A stretch of 6,283 nucleotides of DNA from Synechococcales cyanobacterium 340R_concoct_173_sub (GTDB lineage: Bacteria > Cyanobacteriota > Cyanobacteriia > Leptolyngbyales > Leptolyngbyaceae): assembly GCA_025354065.1 (NCBI GenBank), contig JANXNM010000857.1, positions 1 to 6,283 of the forward strand. The letters are read 5' to 3'. Made by a program: the position numbers and the translations under genes. The notes under the pieces were generated by a model, which saw only the letters and a program-made list of their open reading frames with translations, searched no databases and had not been told where the DNA came from. Positions 1-5,372 of this stretch are shown here, in pieces. Position 1 is the stretch's first letter, and each line of letters opens with the position of its first letter.

Positions 1-1
1 G

Positions 2-1123
2 ATTGACTCAATTGAAGCAAGTTTACGGCCCGGTTCCGGTACAGGTCGAAGTATCCTCACCCTACGAATTAAAGAATCCAATCCGATCGCCGGAAACATC
101 AGCATCGACAACTATTCATCCCCCAGCGTCGGCTCAGAACGTTTTGGCGGCGGTTTGACCTATCGCAACGTCACAGGTCTAGGCGACGAACTCAGCGCGG
201 CCTACAACCGATCGTTCCCCGGCGGCTCCAATGCCCTCGACTTCAGCTATCGCCTGCCCGTCAATGCAATGAATGGCACGGTCCAATTGCGAGTTGCCCC
301 AAGTAATAGCAAAGTCATTGAACAGCCGTTCGATAGCTTAGACATTCGCAGCAATACAGAACTCTATGAATTGAGTTATCGTCAACCCCTGATTCGTAAT
401 CCCCGCGAAGAATTTGCACTTTCCCTGGCCTTTGCAATTCAAAATGGTCGCACAACAATCAGTGGCATTCCGTTGACAACTGTGGGTAGTGGAACTGATA
501 TTGATGGCCAGGGCCGGACTCGCATATTAAAATTTGGCCAGGACTATACAAAACGCGACAGGTCAGGGGCATGGGCATTACGATCGCAATTTAGTCTCGG
601 ACTCAACGCCTTTGGTGCCACCGTCAGCGACACCTCCAAACCCGACGGTCGGTTCTTCAGTTGGTTGGGGCAAGTCCAACGAGTTCAACGCCTCAGCACT
701 AATCAATTGCTAATTGCTCAAGCTGATGTACAGTTATCGCCCGATCCACTATTGCCCTCCCAACAGTTTGTGATTGGCGGCGGACAGTCATTGCGCGGTT
801 ATCGTCAGAATTTACGATCGGGTGATAATGGTATTCGTCTATCTCTCGAAAATCGTATCGCCATTCAACGCAATGAATTCGGAAATCCAATTTTCCAGCT
901 TGCACCCTTTGCCGATGCAGGCTGGGTTTGGAATCAATCTAACAATACAGCTCAGTTAGCCAATGAAACCTTTTTAGCCTCTGCTGGACTAGGAATCATT
1001 TGGGAGCCAATTCCTCGGATGTTGGTCCGGGTAGATTATGCGATTCCGTTGATTTATAACAGCGATCGCAGAGAAAACGCTCAAGATCGTGGGTTGAATT
1101 TCAGTGTAGGTTACAGCTTCTAA
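2..1123 (+). CDS. TpsB/Omp85-type outer-membrane transporter (ShlB/FhaC/HecB family), 5'-truncated
   Basis: This is the C-terminal 373 residues of an outer-membrane beta-barrel protein of the two-partner secretion transporter family, which moves partner proteins across the outer membrane. The reading frame is open from base 2, so the gene begins outside the window; the TTG at 155 is an internal Leu codon, not a start. Residues about 1-27 (SLRPGSGTGRSILTLRIKES) look like the end of the last POTRA domain. The rest is alternating polar/hydrophobic beta-strand sequence. The motif GGGQSLRGYR (residues 260-269) matches the conserved (V/L)RG(F/Y) signature that folds into the barrel lumen. A late strand (APFADAGWVW) and the C-terminal phenylalanine (VGYSF) fit an outer-membrane insertion signal. 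The secreted partner is not in view and could lie upstream. The gene could also be a general cyanobacterial Omp85-like protein rather than a dedicated TpsB, since the diagnostic N-terminus is missing. Confidence 0.85.
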   Translation: MDSIEASLRPGSGTGRSILTLRIKESNPIAGNISIDNYSSPSVGSERFGGGLTYRNVTGLGDELSAAYNRSFPGGSNALDFSYRLPVNAMNGTVQLRVAPSNSKVIEQPFDSLDIRSNTELYELSYRQPLIRNPREEFALSLAFAIQNGRTTISGIPLTTVGSGTDIDGQGRTRILKFGQDYTKRDRSGAWALRSQFSLGLNAFGATVSDTSKPDGRFFSWLGQVQRVQRLSTNQLLIAQADVQLSPDPLLPSQQFVIGGGQSLRGYRQNLRSGDNGIRLSLENRIAIQRNEFGNPIFQLAPFADAGWVWNQSNNTAQLANETFLASAGLGIIWEPIPRMLVRVDYAIPLIYNSDRRENAQDRGLNFSVGYSF

Positions 1124-1197
1124 CAGTGAAAAGCGTTGTGAAGTAAAGTCCCTCATCCAGCATCCTGTAACCATTGGATCTGAATTTAGCTGATGAT

Positions 1198-2295
1198 TCA
1201 AACACGGTGTATCGATTTATAAAATGGCTTCTTTACAACAGTAGCCGGATAGAGTTTTCCACGAATTTCGACCTCTAAAACTGTTCCGACTTTCGCGAGT
1301 TTAGTCGGAACATAGGCTAGCGCCACAGGGTATCCCAGCGTTGGCGACAGCGTGCCACTAGTGACAATGCCAACTTCCACACCTGCATTCATAACTTTGT
1401 AATCATGTCGGGCGATATTGCGGCCTTCAAGCTGTAAACCGATCAATCGTTTAGTTACGCCTTGAGATTTCTGAGACTCTAGAACCGATCGGCCCATAAA
1501 ATCGCCCTTATCCAAATGAACTAACCAACCCAAACCCGCTTCCAGTGGCGAAATGCTGTCATTCATATCCTGACCATACAATCCCATCGCCGCCTCCAAT
1601 CGCAGAGTATCCCGCGCCCCCAATCCACAAGGCACAACCCCAGATTCAATTAGTGCAGTCCAAAGCGATCGGCCCACTTCTTTTGAACATAACAATTCAA
1701 ATCCATCTTCTCCCGTATAGCCCGTCCGTGCCACAAAAACGGATTCGCCCTTGTAACTAGCATCGCCATGTTCAAAGGCTTTAACCCGATCGAGTTTTTT
1801 TTGTAAAATGCGTTCAACATGACCTGCGGCTTCTGGTCCTTGCACGGCAATCAAGACTTTAGAGGGCGATAAATCTTCAAATTCAAGCTGATTTAAATCC
1901 AAATGTTGTAACATCCAATCTTTGTCTTTATCAATAGTGGCTGCATTGACGATCGTGACCCAAGACTGCCGATCGCCTTCACCCCCTTGATAATAAAAAA
2001 TCAAATCATCAATAATCCCGCCTTCAGAATTCAGCAGAACCGTATATTGGGCCTGACCCGGTTTCAGTCTCGACAAATCTGACGGGACAAGCGTTTGAAT
2101 TTGGTCTAAGACATTGCCTTTGAAGGTAAACGTACCCATATGGGAAATGTCGAACATCCCCGCACTATTGCGAACCGCCTGATGCTCTAGGGTGATACTG
2201 CTGAATTGTACGGGCATCTCCCACCCCGAAAAGCCAACAGCACGGGCACCACCCATCAAGTCGAAAAGAGGAGTGCGTTTGAGATTCTCTGTCAT
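1198..2295 (-). CDS. gcvT: Aminomethyltransferase, glycine cleavage system T protein
   Basis: GcvT takes the aminomethyl group from lipoylated H protein, passes the one-carbon unit to tetrahydrofolate to give 5,10-methylene-THF, and releases ammonia. In cyanobacteria this serves photorespiratory glycine breakdown. The 365-residue length matches the family (about 360-370). Visible signatures are the N-terminal GFSGWEMPVQF (21-31), MFDISHMG (47-54), the GGIIDDL segment (92-98) holding the catalytic Asp at 96/97, RTGYTGEDGFE (190-200), and GLGARDTLRLEAAMGLYG (224-241), whose Arg and Glu contact the folate. The C-terminal GCV_T_C domain (about 282-358) includes VTSGTLSPTLGYPVALAYV. The ATG is supported by an AGGA element 6 nt upstream. 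The gene stands alone here: it is convergent with the outer-membrane gene (74-bp gap) and divergent from the RibD-like gene. No gcvH or gcvP is present in the window. Confidence 0.96.
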   Translation of the reverse strand: MTENLKRTPLFDLMGGARAVGFSGWEMPVQFSSITLEHQAVRNSAGMFDISHMGTFTFKGNVLDQIQTLVPSDLSRLKPGQAQYTVLLNSEGGIIDDLIFYYQGGEGDRQSWVTIVNAATIDKDKDWMLQHLDLNQLEFEDLSPSKVLIAVQGPEAAGHVERILQKKLDRVKAFEHGDASYKGESVFVARTGYTGEDGFELLCSKEVGRSLWTALIESGVVPCGLGARDTLRLEAAMGLYGQDMNDSISPLEAGLGWLVHLDKGDFMGRSVLESQKSQGVTKRLIGLQLEGRNIARHDYKVMNAGVEVGIVTSGTLSPTLGYPVALAYVPTKLAKVGTVLEVEIRGKLYPATVVKKPFYKSIHRV

Positions 2296-2300
2296 AGTGA

Positions 2301-2305
2301 GTCCT
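2301..2305 (-). promoter_or_regulatory. Ribosome binding site of gcvT
   Basis: On the minus strand the sequence AGGAC sits 5 nt before the gcvT ATG. It complements the anti-Shine-Dalgarno core and fixes the start codon. It stands out because the neighbouring cysK and RibD-like genes show no clear Shine-Dalgarno sequence. Confidence 0.55.
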
Positions 2306-2361
2306 GGTAAGGCTTGGTAAATATGCTAATGATAGGTTTGGTCCGAGTGTTTTGGATCCTT

Positions 2362-2389
2362 TTGGGTTTAAGCTTTCTTATTGTATAAA
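2362..2389 (+). promoter_or_regulatory. Candidate promoter of the RibD-like gene
   Basis: A TATAAA box at 2384-2389 (5 of 6 to the sigma-70 -10) follows a weak TTGGGT at 2362-2367 with a 16-bp spacer. The -10 lies only 13 nt before the chosen ATG at 2403, so the transcript would have a leader of a few bases at most. That agrees with the absence of a Shine-Dalgarno sequence. The call rests on motif matching only; the -35 is poor. Confidence 0.3.
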
Positions 2390-2402
2390 ACCAAGTTACT
2401 TC

Positions 2403-3065
2403 ATGATTCATACCACTGCAATTCTCGCCATGAGTGCCGACGGAAAACTGACGGACTATAGTAAAGCGCCCTCTAATTTTGTCTCTAAAGACGATCAAGA
2501 TCATCTGGAAAAACAGATTGCCCAAGCGGATGCGGTTCTGTTTGGTGCGGGAACTCTGCGGGCCTATGGGACCAGTATGTCAGTCCGATCGCCTGAACTT
2601 ATCCAAGCCCGCCGCGATCGAACTCAGCCTGACCAGCCTTTACAAATTGTCTGTTCCCAAAGTGCTGATTTAGATTCAAGCTATCCATTTTTCTCCCAGC
2701 CTATTCCCCGTGGATTGTTAACGGATGCTGTGGGGGCGCTGAAATGGGGCGATCGGCCTGAATTTGATGTGGTACTGGCGGCGGAAACCTCGCCGTTTGA
2801 CTGGCGGGTGATTTTTACAGAATTAGAGGAATTGGGAATCAAAAAATTGGCCTTGTTGGGGGGCGGACAACTCATGGGATCGCTCTTTTGTGCTGGTCTT
2901 GTGAATGAGTTGTGGCTAACGATTTGTCCATTAATTTTAGGAAACCAACTATCCCCAGCGCCCGTTGCTGGGCAGGGATTCTTAATTGAAAATGCACCCA
3001 AGTTACAGTTAATCCAATCACTCGTTGTCAAGGATGAAATATTTTTACATTATAAAATCAAATAA
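2403..3065 (+). CDS. Stand-alone RibD C-terminal domain (pyrimidine reductase-like) protein
   Basis: The predicted 220-residue protein belongs to the RibD_C / dihydrofolate reductase-like superfamily. In riboflavin synthesis this domain uses NADPH to reduce the ribosylamino-pyrimidine phosphate to its ribitylamino form. Seen in the sequence: an N-terminal strand and substrate segment AILAMSADGKLTD (6-18), the nucleotide-binding segment ADAVLFGAGTLRAYG (42-56), the glycine-rich loop LALLGGGQLMGSL (149-161) and the closing motif LVNELWLTICPLILG (166-180). The zinc-dependent deaminase half of bifunctional RibD is absent, and the protein is complete for a single-domain reductase. ATG 2403 is preferred over a TTG at 2352 because the family homology begins right at MIHTTAILAMSADGK and the earlier stretch overlaps the likely promoter. 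The substrate is uncertain: true riboflavin intermediate, or another pterin- or pyrimidine-like compound. The SH3b gene follows 72 bp downstream on the same strand. Confidence 0.85.
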   Translation: MIHTTAILAMSADGKLTDYSKAPSNFVSKDDQDHLEKQIAQADAVLFGAGTLRAYGTSMSVRSPELIQARRDRTQPDQPLQIVCSQSADLDSSYPFFSQPIPRGLLTDAVGALKWGDRPEFDVVLAAETSPFDWRVIFTELEELGIKKLALLGGGQLMGSLFCAGLVNELWLTICPLILGNQLSPAPVAGQGFLIENAPKLQLIQSLVVKDEIFLHYKIK

Positions 3066-3079
3066 AGTTAAGTAAATCT

Positions 3080-3135
3080 CGGATTCTTTTACCTCTATAA
3101 AATTCTGGATAGCTCTTAGATTTTAAGGGAATCCG
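3080..3135 (+). promoter_or_regulatory. Candidate RNA stem sequestering the SH3b-gene ribosome binding site
   Basis: The segment CGGATTCTTTTA (3080-3091) can pair along its whole length with TAAGGGAATCCG (3124-3135): 10 Watson-Crick pairs plus two G-U wobbles, with a 32-nt loop. The 3' arm contains the AAGGGA Shine-Dalgarno element (3125-3130) of the next gene, whose ATG is at 3138. The pairing would therefore mask translation initiation in transcripts that start upstream. A TATAAA inside the loop could start a shorter transcript lacking the 5' arm. The complementarity is directly visible; the regulatory role is inference, and the wobble pairs and large loop make it only moderately stable. 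Confidence 0.3.
3096..3101 (+). promoter_or_regulatory. Candidate -10 element of the SH3b gene
   Basis: TATAAA in the gap between the RibD-like and SH3b genes matches the -10 consensus at 5 of 6. A transcript from here would begin near 3108 with a leader of about 30 nt. No convincing -35 is seen at the right distance, so co-transcription with the upstream gene is equally possible. Confidence 0.25.
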
Positions 3136-3137
3136 TT

Positions 3138-3620
3138 ATGCTAGAACTAGAGATTTTCAGTTTTTTTGGGTGGGTTCAAATGGTTAGAAGTGTAGCGCGA
3201 CGTAAAATGATTGGTAGTCAAAACCTATCGGATCTCTATCTGCTATTGGCTTTGCTGGGACTTCCGATCGTACTGTTACTCTACTGGCTGTTGCAAGGCG
3301 CAAATCCCAACTGGGCTACACAGGTAATTAGTTTAGTCCCCGGCTCCACCGCACGCCAATCAGTAAGTAATTCGGGTGCAACGGGTACAAAAACGATCAA
3401 AGTACTACAACCCACCCATCGCGCCATTTGTGAAACAGGACGAGATAGTCTAAATGTTCGTCCAAATGCAAGTTTTTCCAAGCCGATCGCGGTCATTCCC
3501 TGCGGAGATGCCGTTGCCATTACGGGCGCTCCGGTCTGGCGTGAGGGTGAATCTTGGTCGCCCTTGGCGTATCGAAATGTTCAGGGTTGGTCGGTAAGTC
3601 GGTTGTTACGGAAAATTTAG
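3138..3620 (+). CDS. Membrane-anchored bacterial SH3 (SH3b) domain protein
   Basis: This is a 160-residue protein with one predicted transmembrane helix and a C-terminal SH3b domain. Residues 33-52 (LYLLLALLGLPIVLLLYWLL) form the hydrophobic helix. It is preceded by a positive cluster (R17, R21, R22, K23), which predicts an N-in topology with the rest in the periplasm. A low-complexity Ser/Thr/Gly linker (about 68-86) leads to the SH3b domain (about 90-160). Its hallmarks are SLNVRPNAS (104-112), VIPCGDAVAITG (119-130) and NVQGWSVSRLL (147-157). SH3b domains usually bind peptidoglycan or protein ligands at the cell wall. Cys98 and Cys122 are the only cysteines and could form a disulfide. The ATG at 3138 has an AAGGGA Shine-Dalgarno 7 nt upstream; later Met codons (15, 24) would also keep the helix. 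Domain and topology are clear; the specific function is unknown. Confidence 0.82.
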   Translation: MLELEIFSFFGWVQMVRSVARRKMIGSQNLSDLYLLLALLGLPIVLLLYWLLQGANPNWATQVISLVPGSTARQSVSNSGATGTKTIKVLQPTHRAICETGRDSLNVRPNASFSKPIAVIPCGDAVAITGAPVWREGESWSPLAYRNVQGWSVSRLLRKI

Positions 3621-3646
3621 AATTGAAGAATGGTTAACGATTGTAG

Positions 3647-3685
3647 TTTCCCGTTGTTATCTAATCGTTCAATAACAACAGGAAA
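3647..3685. terminator. Hairpin between convergent SH3b gene and cysK, likely terminator
   Basis: TTTCCCGTTGTTAT (3647-3660) and ATAACAACAGGAAA (3672-3685) form a 14-bp inverted repeat around an 11-nt loop. Read on the minus strand the single variant position becomes a U-G wobble, so cysK transcripts can form an unbroken stem. On the plus strand it is a C-A mismatch. The stem begins 10 nt after the cysK stop and 26 nt after the SH3b stop. No run of Ts follows on either strand, so it may be a weak or factor-assisted bidirectional terminator, or an mRNA 3'-end stabiliser. Confidence 0.55.
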
Positions 3686-3695
3686 TACCATTTAT

Positions 3696-4634
3696 TCAAG
3701 TCATATCTTGAAACAACGGAGTACTAAGATATCGTTCACCGAAGCTTGGCTGAATCATCACAATTAATTTGCCAGCATTCTCAGGTCGCTGACCAATCAC
3801 GATTGCCGCTTTCATCGCTGCACCTGCCGAAATTCCTGATAGTAATCCCTCTTCTCGCGCCATTCTTCGACTAAAGGCAATAGAATCCTCATCACTCACC
3901 ACTATCACTTCATCAATCATCGCCGTATTCAAAACCGACGGCACAAACCCTGCTCCAATGCCTTGAATCTTATGTGGACCTGGTTTTCCACCCGACAATA
4001 CAGGGCTATTTGTGGGTTCGACTGCGATCGCTTTGAATTCGGGTTTGCGGACTTTAATCACTTCAGCAATCCCAGTCAACGTTCCGCCCGTACCCACTCC
4101 AGAAATCAAAAAGTCCACTTGCCCATCCGTATCATTCCAAATTTCTTCAGCGGTAGTGCGACGATGAATAGCGGGATTGGCTGGGTTGCGGAATTGTTGC
4201 AGCATATAGGCTCCAGGAGTCGTATCAACAAGGCGTTGTGCCCGTTGAATGCAACCAGACATGCCTTCACTTCCCGGTGTAAGTTCGAGTTCAGCACCAT
4301 AAGCTCGCAGCATCGATCGGCGCTCAGAACTCATCGTTTCAGGCATGGTCAAAATCAAGCGATAGCCTTTTGCTGCTGCAACCATCGCTAAAGCAATTCC
4401 AGTATTCCCAGACGTGGGTTCCACGAGAATAGTTTTACCGGGAGTAATGAGTCCTTCTTTTTCTGCCGACTCAATCATACTAATGCCGATGCGATCTTTC
4501 ACCGACGACGAGGGGTTCATACTTTCGAGCTTGACGACAATTCGGGCGACGCAGCCTTCGGCTTGGGGAATACGATTCAGTTGAACGAGGGGCGTGTTAC
4601 CGATTAGTTGGGTGATGTTTTCTGCAATTCTCAT
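3696..4634 (-). CDS. cysK: Cysteine synthase A (O-acetylserine sulfhydrylase)
   Basis: This is a PLP-dependent cytoplasmic enzyme that joins sulfide to O-acetyl-L-serine to make L-cysteine and acetate, the last step of sulfate assimilation. The 312 residues fit CysK. Visible features: INGNTP-type N-terminus (IGNTPLVQL, 11-19), the PLP Schiff-base lysine K46 in [10 protein letters not shown], the substrate-binding loop TSGNTG (74-79), the phosphate-binding loop [10 protein letters not shown] (179-188), the pyridine-contacting serine S269 in SGISAGAA, and the C-terminal [11 protein letters not shown] (295-305). No catalytic residue is missing. The ATG lacks a clear Shine-Dalgarno sequence, which is common in cyanobacteria, but homology begins there. 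The gene lies 32 bp downstream of an Rrf2 regulator on the same strand, so the two are probably one operon, ending at the hairpin 10 nt after the stop. CysK rather than CysM is favoured by the motif set, though paralogues are usual in cyanobacteria. Confidence 0.95.
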   Translation of the reverse strand: MRIAENITQLIGNTPLVQLNRIPQAEGCVARIVVKLESMNPSSSVKDRIGISMIESAEKEGLITPGKTILVEPTSGNTGIALAMVAAAKGYRLILTMPETMSSERRSMLRAYGAELELTPGSEGMSGCIQRAQRLVDTTPGAYMLQQFRNPANPAIHRRTTAEEIWNDTDGQVDFLISGVGTGGTLTGIAEVIKVRKPEFKAIAVEPTNSPVLSGGKPGPHKIQGIGAGFVPSVLNTAMIDEVIVVSDEDSIAFSRRMAREEGLLSGISAGAAMKAAIVIGQRPENAGKLIVMIQPSFGERYLSTPLFQDMT

Positions 4635-4666
4635 AATGTTGAGTGTAGGGGTAAATGCAATTTAGA

Positions 4667-5098
4667 TTAAATGTAATACATCAAATTGAGTTCGCGCTTA
4701 GCTTGGGTCCGATCGCTTAAGTCTTGTAAACTATAGCGTTCGAGAACGGCTTGAGCGGCTTGATTGGCTTCTTGCCAGAGTTCGTCGATGACGACGGATT
4801 CTAGTAATGTATTTTGGCATTTCGGGTCTTGTTGTTCAATCCCGTCTAAACAACTAAGAATTTCAAATAGTGAAATTTGACGAGGATCTTTCACTAGAAT
4901 ATATCCGCCTTTTGCACCGCGCAAAGCTCGAACTAATCCGGCACGACGAAGAATAGCGAGAAGTTGTTCTAGATAGCGATCGGGAATGTTTTTTTCAGAG
5001 GCAATCTTCCGAATCTGAATCGGCTCGCCGCTCTGATAATGAACAGCAAGCTCTAGGAGTGCGAGAAGTGCATACTCGCTTTTACAGGACAGTTCCAT
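4667..5098 (-). CDS. Rrf2-family transcriptional regulator, CymR-like
   Basis: This 143-residue DNA-binding protein has the complete Rrf2 fold. It opens with the usual N-terminal helix (KSEYALLALLELA, 6-18). A winged helix-turn-helix follows (about 26-68: IQIRKIASEKNIPDRYLEQ, then LLAILRRAGLVRALRGAKGGY), with the wing formed by RGAKGGYIL. After that come a dimerisation helix and a C-terminal tail ending MYYI. Rrf2 proteins include IscR, NsrR and RirA, which carry Fe-S clusters, and CymR, which does not. Its cysteines are C5, C83 and C94. The positions that align by eye with the third IscR cysteine and its histidine ligand are Val and Asp, so a classical IscR cluster is unlikely. Position directly upstream of cysK, plus the C-terminal isoleucine, points to control of cysteine metabolism, perhaps through binding CysK as CymR does. 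The family call is firm; the regulon and signal are inference. Confidence 0.92.
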   Translation of the reverse strand: MELSCKSEYALLALLELAVHYQSGEPIQIRKIASEKNIPDRYLEQLLAILRRAGLVRALRGAKGGYILVKDPRQISLFEILSCLDGIEQQDPKCQNTLLESVVIDELWQEANQAAQAVLERYSLQDLSDRTQAKRELNLMYYI

Positions 5099-5133
5099 GG
5101 CAACTTCTATGCAACATCCAATTCGACATCTAC

Positions 5134-5139
5134 AGTATA
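5134..5139 (-). promoter_or_regulatory. Candidate -10 of the Rrf2-cysK operon
   Basis: On the minus strand TATACT (5 of 6 to the -10 consensus) lies about 35 nt before the Rrf2 start, giving a leader of roughly 29 nt. The -35 region holds only a weak TTAATC at 18 bp spacing. A poor -35 is what one would expect of an activated or regulated promoter, but the call is by motif only. A short GC-rich dyad (5141-5158) sits immediately upstream. Confidence 0.35.
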
Positions 5140-5205
5140 CCCCGGTTTTCCGAACGGGATTAAGTGGATTGAAATATTTGAATAGACCTCGTTGGGATCA
5201 AAAAT

Positions 5206-5326
5206 CTCGATCCCCCTAAATCCCCCTTAAAAATGGGGACTATGAGTTTTATTCCAGTTCCCCATTTTATTCTGCCTCCCCTTCTTATTCCAGTTCCCCC
5301 TTTCTAAGGGAATTAGGAGGATCGAG
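5206..5326. repeat. 121-bp imperfect palindromic intergenic repeat
   Basis: The outer arms CTCGATCCCCCTAA (5206-5219) and TTAGGAGGATCGAG (5313-5326) are inverted repeats with one variant base, which becomes a G-U pair in a minus-strand transcript. Symmetry continues inward imperfectly. Each side has its own small hairpin: CCCC/GGGG at 5222-5225 and 5235-5238, and CCCTT-TCT-AAGGG at 5298-5310. The C-run/G-run style (ATCCCCCTAAATCCCCCTT) resembles, from memory, a dispersed repeat common between genes of many cyanobacteria. It lies 47 nt downstream of the ycf23 stop and upstream of the Rrf2 promoter, so it could end ycf23 transcripts. It carries no coding sequence and no obvious target-site duplication. 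Confidence 0.7.
5249..5302. repeat. Three tandem 18-bp units inside the palindromic repeat
   Basis: Three contiguous units share an exact 18-bp period: TTATTCCAGTTCCCCATT (5249-5266), TTATTCTGCCTCCCCTTC (5267-5284) and TTATTCCAGTTCCCCCTT (5285-5302). Units 1 and 3 are identical over the first 15 bases; the middle one has diverged at four of them. Slippage or unequal recombination within the loop of the palindrome would explain the pattern. Confidence 0.75.
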
Positions 5327-5372
5327 TCTCGATCGTCACAACATTAACTTTTAAGACTTTTAAACCCCTTTC

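Noticed and set aside
1155..1179. ATCCA...TGGAT inverted repeat between the outer-membrane gene and gcvT as a terminator.
   Set aside because: The stem is only 5 bp with a loop of about 15 nt and no T-run, too weak to call.
2296..2402. A glycine riboswitch upstream of gcvT.
   Set aside because: The gap to the divergent gene is only 107 bp and shows none of the conserved glycine-aptamer core segments or a plausible aptamer fold.
2352..2402. An 18-residue N-terminal extension of the RibD-like protein from a TTG codon.
   Set aside because: The stretch does not resemble the family, covers the likely promoter, and family similarity begins exactly at the ATG at 2403.
3963..4391. A 142-codon open frame on the plus strand opposite cysK.
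   Set aside because: It is fully antisense to a well-conserved gene, has Cys/His/Ser-rich low-similarity sequence and no ribosome binding site, so it is a shadow frame.
5206..5326. A CRISPR array or insertion sequence as explanation of the repeat-rich spacer.
   Set aside because: The 18-bp units are contiguous with no spacers, and there is no transposase frame or target duplication.
5347..5364. Two 9-bp direct copies of ACTTTTAA(G/A) before the ycf23 stop.
   Set aside because: Short AT-rich duplication easily expected by chance; no associated structure.
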